Below are positions 9,576 to 15,376 of a stretch of 15,376 nucleotides of DNA, piece after piece; the stretch's first letter is position 1; the number at the start of each line of letters is the position of its first letter. The position numbers and the translations under genes are program-made. The DNA comes from Saccoglossus kowalevskii (taxonomy: Eukaryota > Hemichordata > Enteropneusta > Harrimaniidae): contig NW_003132601.1 of NCBI RefSeq assembly GCF_000003605.2, positions 1 through 15,376 on the forward strand. The letters run 5' to 3'. The notes under the pieces are model-generated. The model worked only from the letters and a program-made list of their open reading frames with translations. It ran no database searches and had not been told where the DNA came from.

Positions 9576-10577
9576 GACTGCCAGTCACGTTCTGGTCATC
9601 GACTGCCAGTCACGTTCTGGTCATCGACTGCCAGTCACGTTCTGGTCATCAACTGCCAGTCACGTTCTGGTCATCAACTGCCAGTCACGTTCTGGTCATC
9701 AACTGCCAGTCACGATCTGGTCATCAACTGCCAGTCACGATCTGGTCATCAACTGCCAGTCACGTTCTGGTCATCAACTGCCAGTCACGTTCTGGTCATC
9801 AACTGAACTGCCAGTCACGTTCTGGTCATCAACTGCCAGTCACGTTCTGGTCATCAACTGCCAGTCACGTTCTAGTCATCAACTGCCAGTCACGTTCTGG
9901 TCATCAACTGCCAGTCACGTTCTGGTCATCAACTGCCAGTCACGTTCTGATCATTAACTGCCAGTCACGTTCTGGTCATCAACTGCCAGTCATGTTCTGG
10001 TCATCAACTGCCAGTCACGTTCTAGTCATCAACTGCCAGTCACGTTCTGTCATCACTGCCAGTCACGTCTGGTCATCGACTGCCAGTCACGTTCTGTCAT
10101 CGACTGCCAGTCACGTTCTGGTCATCGACTGCCAGTCACGTTCTGGTCATCAACTGCCAGTCACGTTCTGGTCATCAACTGCCAGTCACGTTCTGGTCAT
10201 CAACTGCCAGTCACGATCTGGTCATCAACTGCCAGTCACGATCTGGTCATCAACTGCCAGTCACGTTCTGGTCATCAACTGCCAGTCACGTTCTGGTCAT
10301 CAACTGAACTGCCAGTCACGTTCTGGTCATCAACTGCCAGTCACGTTCTGGTCATCAACTGCCAGTCACGTTCTAGTCATCAACTGCCAGTCACGTTCTG
10401 GTCATCAACTGCCAGTCACGTTCTGGTCATCAACTGCCAGTCACGTTCTGATCATTAACTGCCAGTCACGTTCTGGTCATCAACTGCCAGTCATGTTCTG
10501 GTCATCAACTGCCAGTCACGTTCTAGTCATCAACTGCCAGTCACGTTCTGGTCATCAACTGCCAGTCACGTTCTGGT
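9576..10577. repeat. 501-base local tandem duplication (two copies)
   Basis: Copy 1 is about 9576-10076 and copy 2 about 10077-10577. Pairs 501 bases apart are ATCGACT (9601/10102, 9626/10127), CGATCT (9715/10216, 9740/10241), the 5-base insertion (9805/10306), CTGATCATTAAC (9950/10451), CATG (9993/10494) and TTCTAG (10024/10525). 501 is 20 units, plus 5 for the insertion, minus 4 for the single-base deletions near the junction. Confidence 0.87.
10049..10096. other. Cluster of four 1-base deletions at the duplication junction
   Basis: Against the unit, one G is missing at about 10050 (TTCTGTCAT), one A at about 10055 (ATCACTG), one T at about 10067 (CACGTCTG) and one G at about 10096 (TTCTGTCAT). 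These are the only deletions found in 15 kb. Each shortens a two-base homopolymer, the usual form of long-read consensus error, and they straddle the junction of the 501-base duplication. Confidence 0.9.
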
Positions 10578-11266
10578 CATCGACTGCCAGTCACGTTCTG
10601 GTCATCGACTGCCAGTCACGTTCTGGTCATCAACTGCCAGTCACATTCTGGTCATCAACTGCCAGTCACGTTCTGGTCATCAACTGCCAGTCACATTCTG
10701 GTCATCAACTGCCAGTCACGTTCTGGTCATCAACTGCCAGTCACGTTCTGGTCATCAATTGCCAGTCACGTTCTGGTCATCAACTGCCAGTCACGTTCTG
10801 GTCATCAACTGCCAGTCACGTTCTGGTCATCAACTGCCAGTCACGTTCTGGTCATCAATTGCCAGTCACGTTCTGGTCATCAATTGCCAGTCACGTTCTG
10901 GTCATCAACTGCCAGTCACATTCTGGTCATCAACTGCCAGTCACGTTCTGGCCATCAACTGCCAGTCACGTTCTGGTCATCAACTGAACTGCCAGTCACG
11001 TTCTGGTCATCAACTGCCAGTCACGTTCTGGTCATCAACTGCCAGTCACGTTCTGGTCATCAACTGCCAGTCACGTTCTGGTCATCAACTGCCAGTCACG
11101 TTCAGGTCATCAACTGCCAGTCACGTTCAGGTCATCAACTGCCAGTCACGTTCTGGTCATCAACTGCCAGTCACGTTCTGGTCATCAACTGCCAGTCACG
11201 TTCTGGTCATCAACTGCTTGTTATGTTCTGGTCATCAACTGCCAGTCACGTTCTGGTCATCAACTG
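10495..11266. repeat. Higher-order block D, copy 3 (772 bases)
   Basis: This matches 12931-13702 at an offset of 2,436. Fifteen or more markers align: TTCTAG 10525, ATCGACT 10581 and 10606, CACATT 10645, 10695 and 10920, CAATTG 10759, 10859 and 10884, GGCCAT 10951, the 5-base insertion 10986, TTCAGG 11104 and 11129, and the altered unit at 11206. One difference was seen: G at 11205 versus A at 13641, so this is the only copy of the non-module altered unit lacking the preceding TTCTAG. The match ends at an extra A near 11267. Confidence 0.89.
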
Positions 11267-11886
11267 ACCAGTCACGTTCTGGTCATCAACTGCCAGTCAA
11301 ATTCTGGTCATCAACTGCCAGTCACGTTCTGGTCATCAACTGCCAGTCACGTTCTGGTCATCAACTGCCAGTCACGTTCTGGTCATCAACTGCCAGTCAC
11401 GTTCTGGTCATCAACTGCCAGTCACGTTCTGGTCATCAACTGCCAGTCACGTTCAGGTCATCAACTGCCAGTCACGTTCAGGTCATCAACTGTCAGTCAC
11501 GTTCTGGTCATCAACTGCCAGTCACGTTCTGGTCATCAACTGTCAGTCACGTTCTAGTCATCAACTGCTTGTTATGTTCTGGTCATCAACTGCCAGTCAC
11601 GTTCTGGTCATCGACTGCCAGTCACGTTCTGGTCATCAACTGCCAGTCACGTTCTGGTCATCAACTGCCAGTCACGTTCTGGTCATCAACTGAACTGCCA
11701 GTCACGTTCTGGTCATCAACTGACAGTCACGTTCTGGTCATCAACTGCCAGTCACGTTCTGGTCATCAACTGCCAGTCATGTTCTGGTCATCAACTGCCA
11801 GTCACGTTCTGGTCATCAACTGCCAGTCACGTTCTGGTCATCAACTGCCAGTCACGTACTGGTCATCAACTGCCAGTCACGTTCTG
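11267..11886. repeat. Higher-order block E, copy 4 (rearranged)
   Basis: Markers are GTCAAATT at 11300, paired TTCAGG at 11455 and 11480, CTGTCAG at 11493 and 11543, TTCTAG at 11556, the altered unit at 11557-11581, ATCGACT at 11613, the 5-base insertion at 11692, CTGACAG at 11723, CATG at 11780 and CGTACT near 11857. Spacings match copies 1-3 up to the altered unit. It lacks CTGGCAG and has one extra 30-base unit, as in the second copy of the 280-base duplication. Confidence 0.85.
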
Positions 11887-12011
11887 GTCATAAACCGCTT
11901 GTTATGTTCTGGTCATCAACTGCCAGTCATGTTCTGGTCATCAACTGTCAGTCACGTTCTGGTCAACAGCTGCCAGTCACGTTCTGGTCATCAATGGCCA
12001 GTCACGTTCTG
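11887..12011. repeat. Five-unit variant module, copy 8
   Basis: Altered unit with GTCATAAACC, then CATG (11930), CTGTCAG, GTCAACAGCTG and CAATGG. It is preceded by CGTACT, as in copies 3, 4 and 6. Downstream, paired TTCAGG units follow near 12110 and 12135. Confidence 0.87.
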
Positions 12012-12135
12012 GTCATCAACTGCCAGTCACGTTCTGGTCATCAACTGCCAGTCACGTTCTGGTCATCAACTGCCAGTCACGTTCTGGTCATCAACTGCCA
12101 GTCACGTTCAGGTCATCAACTGCCAGTCACGTTCA

Positions 12136-12769
12136 GGTCATCAACTGCCAGTCACGTTCTGGTCATCAACTGCCAGTCACGTTCTGGTCATCAACTGCCA
12201 GTCACGTTCTGGTCATCAACTGCCAGTCACGATCTGGTCATCAACTGCCAGTCACGATCTGGTCATCAACTGCCAGTCACGTTCTGGTCATCAACTGCCA
12301 GTCACGTTCTGGTCATCAATTGCCAGTCACGTTCTGGTCATCAATTGCCAGTCACGTTCAGGTCATCAACTGCCAGTCACGTTCTGGTCATCAACTGCCA
12401 GTCACGTTCTGGTCATCAACTGCCAGTCACGTTCTGGTCATCAACTGCCAGTCACGTTCTGGTCATCAACTGCCAGTCACGTTCTGGTCATCAACTGCCA
12501 GTCACGTTCTGGTCATCAACTGCCAGTCACGTTCTGGTCATCAACTGCCAGTCACGTTCTGGTCATCAATTGCCAGTCACGTTCAGGTCATCAACTGCCA
12601 GTCACGTTCTGGTCATCAACTGCCAGTCACGTTCTGGTCATCAACTGCCAGTCACGTTCTGGTCATCAACTGCCAGTCACGTTCTGGTCTTCAACTGCCA
12701 GTCACGTTCTGGTCATCAACTGCCAGTCACGTTCTGGTCATCAACTGCCAGTCACGTTCTGGTCATCAA
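12136..12769. repeat. Higher-order block G, copy 2 (634 bases)
   Basis: Partner of 8469-9102: CGATCT at 12232 and 12257, CAATTG at 12320, 12345 and 12570, TTCAGG at 12360 and 12585, GTCTTC at 12690. No difference was seen. The copy is followed by an additional 200-base repeat that the first copy lacks. Confidence 0.87.
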
Positions 12770-12970
12770 TTGCCAGTCACGTTCAGGTCATCAACTGCCA
12801 GTCACGTTCTGGTCATCAACTGCCAGTCACGTTCTGGTCATCAACTGCCAGTCACGTTCTGGTCATCAACTGCCAGTCACGTTCTGGTCTTCAACTGCCA
12901 GTCACGTTCTGGTCATCAACTGCCAGTCACGTTCTGGTCATCAACTGCCAGTCACGTTCTAGTCATCAAC
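12571..12970. repeat. 200-base local tandem duplication (two 8-unit copies)
   Basis: CAATTG (12570/12770), TTCAGG (12585/12785) and GTCTTC (12690/12890) recur exactly 200 bases apart, that is eight units with no indel. The second copy is the step that distinguishes this region from the related stretch at 8903-9102. Breakpoints are uncertain by about a unit. Confidence 0.85.
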
Positions 12971-13702
12971 TGCCAGTCACGTTCTGGTCATCAACTGCCA
13001 GTCACGTTCTGGTCATCGACTGCCAGTCACGTTCTGGTCATCGACTGCCAGTCACGTTCTGGTCATCAACTGCCAGTCACATTCTGGTCATCAACTGCCA
13101 GTCACGTTCTGGTCATCAACTGCCAGTCACATTCTGGTCATCAACTGCCAGTCACGTTCTGGTCATCAACTGCCAGTCACGTTCTGGTCATCAATTGCCA
13201 GTCACGTTCTGGTCATCAACTGCCAGTCACGTTCTGGTCATCAACTGCCAGTCACGTTCTGGTCATCAACTGCCAGTCACGTTCTGGTCATCAATTGCCA
13301 GTCACGTTCTGGTCATCAATTGCCAGTCACGTTCTGGTCATCAACTGCCAGTCACATTCTGGTCATCAACTGCCAGTCACGTTCTGGCCATCAACTGCCA
13401 GTCACGTTCTGGTCATCAACTGAACTGCCAGTCACGTTCTGGTCATCAACTGCCAGTCACGTTCTGGTCATCAACTGCCAGTCACGTTCTGGTCATCAAC
13501 TGCCAGTCACGTTCTGGTCATCAACTGCCAGTCACGTTCAGGTCATCAACTGCCAGTCACGTTCAGGTCATCAACTGCCAGTCACGTTCTGGTCATCAAC
13601 TGCCAGTCACGTTCTGGTCATCAACTGCCAGTCACGTTCTAGTCATCAACTGCTTGTTATGTTCTGGTCATCAACTGCCAGTCACGTTCTGGTCATCAAC
13701 TG
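12931..13702. repeat. Higher-order block D, copy 4 (772 bases)
   Basis: Partner of 10495-11266 with one substitution seen (A at 13641). It includes the 5-base insertion at 13422, paired TTCAGG at 13540 and 13565 and the altered unit at 13642-13666. Its right part overlaps the block repeated again at 14782-15224, so pieces of block D were copied more than once. Confidence 0.89.
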
Positions 13703-13869
13703 CCAGTCACGTTCTGGTCATCAACAGCCAGTCACGTTCTGGTCATCAACTGCCAGTCACGTTCTGGTCATCAACTGAACTGCCAGTCACGTTCTGGTCA
13801 TCAACTGCCAGTCACGTTCTGGTCATCAACTGCCAGTCACGTTCTGGTCATCAACTGCCAGTCACGTTC
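13427..13869. repeat. Higher-order block H, copy 1 (443 bases)
   Basis: This matches 14782-15224 at an offset of 1,355 (54 units plus one 5-base insertion). Shared markers are TTCAGG at 13540 and 13565, TTCTAG at 13641, the altered unit, CAACAGCC at 13726 and the insertion at 13777. CAACAGCC was seen only in these two copies. Confidence 0.87.
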
Positions 13870-14055
13870 CGGTCATCAACTGCCAGTCATGTTCCGGTCA
13901 TCAACTGCCAGTCACGTTCTGGTCATCAACTGCCAGTCATGTTCTGGTCATCAACTGCCAGTCATGTTCTGGTCACCAACTGCCAGTCATGTTCTGGTCA
14001 TCAACTGCCAGTCACGTTCTGGTCATCAACTGCCAGTCACGTTCTGGTCATCAAT
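13870..14055. repeat. Satellite units rich in CATG, with two CCGG units
   Basis: CCGG is at 13870 and 13895 (unit position 24 T to C), CATG at 13890, 13940, 13965 and 13990, GTCACCAAC near 13976 and CAATTG at 14055. Four CATG units within about 100 bases is the densest cluster of this CpG-loss variant in the window. Confidence 0.88.
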
Positions 14056-14519
14056 TGCCAGTCACGTTCTGGTCATCAACTGCCAGTCACGTTCTGGTCA
14101 TCAACTGCCAGTCACGTTCTGGTCATCAACTGCCAGTCACGTTCTGGTCATCAACTGCCAGTCACGTTCTGGTCATCAACTGCCAGTCACGTTCTGGTCA
14201 TCAACTGCCAGTCACGTTCTGGTCATCAACTGCCAGTCACGTTCTGGTCATCAACTGCCAGTCACGTTCTGGTCATCAACTGCCAGTCACGTTCTGGTCA
14301 TCAACTGCCAGTCACGTTCTGGTCATCAACTGCCAGTCACGTTCTGGTCATCAACTGCCAGTCACGTTCTGGTCATCAACTGCCAGTCACGTTCTGGTCA
14401 TCAACTGCCAGTCACGTTCTGGTCATCAACTGCCAGTCACGTTCTGGTCATCAACTGCCAGTCACGTTCTGGTCATCAACTGCCAGTCACGTTCTGGTCA
14501 TCAACTGCCAGTCACGTTC
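14056..14519. repeat. Perfectly homogeneous run of about 18.5 consensus units
   Basis: Every base in this 464-base stretch fits the 25-base consensus, with no substitution or indel. It is the longest variant-free run in the window, flanked by CAATTG on the left and by CCGG units on the right. Such a run suggests recent local expansion. Confidence 0.92.
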
Positions 14520-14596
14520 CGGTCATCAACTGCCAGTCACGTTCCGGTCATCAACTGCCAGTCACGTTCCGGTCATCAACTGCCAGTCACGTTCCG
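14497..14596. repeat. Four consecutive CCGG units
   Basis: T to C at unit position 24 gives TTCCGG at 14520, 14545, 14570 and 14595. Each adds a second CpG and an MspI/HpaII site. This variant occurs only here and at 13870-13895. Confidence 0.92.
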
Positions 14597-14781
14597 GTCA
14601 TCAACTGCCAGTCACGTTCTGGTCATCAACTGCCAGTCACGTTCTGGTCATCAACTGCCAGTCATGTTCTGGTCATCAACTGCCAGTCACGTTCTGGTCA
14701 TCAACTGCCAGTCACGTTCTGGTCATCAACTGCCAGTCACGTTCTGGTCAACAACTGCCAGTCACGTTCTGGTCATCAACT
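14597..14781. repeat. Satellite units between blocks
   Basis: Plain units with one CATG at 14665 and one GTCAACAAC at 14751. Nothing else is seen. Confidence 0.87.
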
Positions 14782-15224
14782 GCCAGTCACGTTCTGGTCA
14801 TCAACTGCCAGTCACGTTCTGGTCATCAACTGCCAGTCACGTTCTGGTCATCAACTGCCAGTCACGTTCTGGTCATCAACTGCCAGTCACGTTCAGGTCA
14901 TCAACTGCCAGTCACGTTCAGGTCATCAACTGCCAGTCACGTTCTGGTCATCAACTGCCAGTCACGTTCTGGTCATCAACTGCCAGTCACGTTCTAGTCA
15001 TCAACTGCTTGTTATGTTCTGGTCATCAACTGCCAGTCACGTTCTGGTCATCAACTGCCAGTCACGTTCTGGTCATCAACAGCCAGTCACGTTCTGGTCA
15101 TCAACTGCCAGTCACGTTCTGGTCATCAACTGAACTGCCAGTCACGTTCTGGTCATCAACTGCCAGTCACGTTCTGGTCATCAACTGCCAGTCACGTTCT
15201 GGTCATCAACTGCCAGTCACGTTC
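14782..15224. repeat. Higher-order block H, copy 2 (443 bases)
   Basis: Partner of 13427-13869: TTCAGG at 14895 and 14920, TTCTAG at 14996, the altered unit at 14997-15021, CAACAGCC at 15081 and the 5-base insertion at 15132. No difference from the first copy was seen. Confidence 0.87.
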
Positions 15225-15376
15225 TGGTCATCAACTGCCAGTCACGTTCTGGTCATCAACTGCCAGTCACGTTCTGGTCATCAACTGCCAGTCACGTTCA
15301 GGTCATCAACTGCCAGTCACGTTCAGGTCATCAACTGCCAGTCACGCTCTGGTCATCAACTGCCAGTTACGTTCTG
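15225..15376. repeat. Right end of the window, still inside the array
   Basis: Plain units, a TTCAGG pair at 15300 and 15325, a CGCTCTGG change at 15347 and CAGTTACG at 15368. The last base completes a unit, so the array continues beyond the window. Confidence 0.9.

Larger units (their letters stand above)
1..15376. repeat. 25-base tandem satellite array, about 612 units, open at both ends
   Basis: The sequence is built entirely of head-to-tail copies of a 25-base unit whose consensus can be read at 6-30. Starting at base 6 the last unit ends exactly at 15376; after removing a net 71 inserted bases, 15,300 bases remain, which is 612 units. Most units equal the consensus or differ at one or two sites. 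Variants recur at fixed positions: unit position 7 A to G, 9 C to T, 12 C to T/A/G, 19 C to T, 20 G to A, 21 and 22 T to A, 24 T to A or C, 25 G to A. No unit is inverted and no unique DNA interrupts the array. Tandem arrays of this length and regularity are typical of eukaryotic satellites or minisatellites; the family and species are not recognised. The plus strand is pyrimidine-rich (15 of 25 bases). Confidence 0.98.

Noticed and set aside
10759-14997. 1,412-codon open frame, and similar long plus-strand frames at 3-2273, 3683-6268, 4018-6912, 5865-9806 and 8678-10987
   Set aside because: They overlap in different frames and all encode the same 25-residue periodic peptide. They exist only because the 25-base unit has no plus-strand stop. 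Starts and stops come from scattered unit variants (TAG, TAA, TGA), and 5-base and 1-base indels shift the frame freely, so nothing protects a reading frame.
1-15376. CRISPR array
   Set aside because: Repeats are directly adjacent with no spacers, and there are hundreds of units with patterned variants and no cas genes.
1-15376. Long-unit telomere repeat, as in some budding yeasts that have 25-base telomeric units
   Set aside because: The unit lacks the G/T-rich strand bias of telomeric repeats, the array is far longer than such yeast telomeres, and it shows higher-order blocks. The sequence does not resemble any telomeric repeat I know.
1-15376. Centromeric satellite with CENP-B boxes
   Set aside because: No CENP-B-box-like sequence (TTCG followed by CGGG at the right spacing) is seen, and a 25-base unit gives no direct evidence of centromere function. 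A centromeric location is possible but unsupported here.
1-15376. Transposon, tRNA, rRNA or other unique element inside the array
   Set aside because: The 25-base phase is accounted for from base 6 to 15376 by 612 units plus the listed indels, leaving no room for an insert.

Overview
The whole window is one uninterrupted tandem repeat with a 25-base unit. The unit first reads cleanly at 6-30: it begins GTCATCAACT, continues GCCAGTCA and ends CGTTCTG. It is 52% GC and has one CpG. By hand count, bases 6-15376 hold 612 units: 15,371 bases minus a net +71 from indels (fourteen 5-base insertions, five 1-base insertions, four 1-base deletions) leaves 15,300 = 612 x 25. Both window edges lie inside the array, so its full length and flanking DNA are unknown. 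No unique sequence, RNA gene, transposon or believable protein gene is present.

This kind of array is a satellite or large minisatellite and suggests a eukaryotic nuclear genome (heterochromatin, subtelomere, centromere-proximal DNA or an expanded minisatellite). I do not recognise the unit and cannot name the species. Frequent C-to-T and G-to-A changes at the unit's CpG would fit a genome with CpG methylation, but this is weak evidence.

The array is a mosaic of higher-order blocks marked by recurring variant units. These include a unit with four substitutions (GCTTGTTATG, 18 copies), a five-unit module that starts with it (8 copies), a 30-base unit with a 5-base insertion (14 copies), paired CAGG and CGATCT variants, runs of ATCGACT units, and CCGG variants confined to 13.8-14.6 kb. 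Long near-identical duplications were found by matching variant positions: 5-588 with 4626-5209; 6616-7150 with 7822-8357; 8469-9102 with 12136-12769; 10495-11266 with 12931-13702; 13427-13869 with 14782-15224. Local tandem duplications of 280, 501 and 200 bases start at 3390, 9576 and 12571. Bases 14056-14519 match the unit perfectly.

Long open frames cover the plus strand only because the unit has no stop codon in any plus-strand frame and 25 is not a multiple of three. The minus strand has three TGA triplets per unit. I treat none of these frames as genes. The points worth checking are the block history, a cluster of homopolymer-type deletions at a duplication junction (10049-10096), and the dense repetition of a MYB/E-box-like CAACTG motif.
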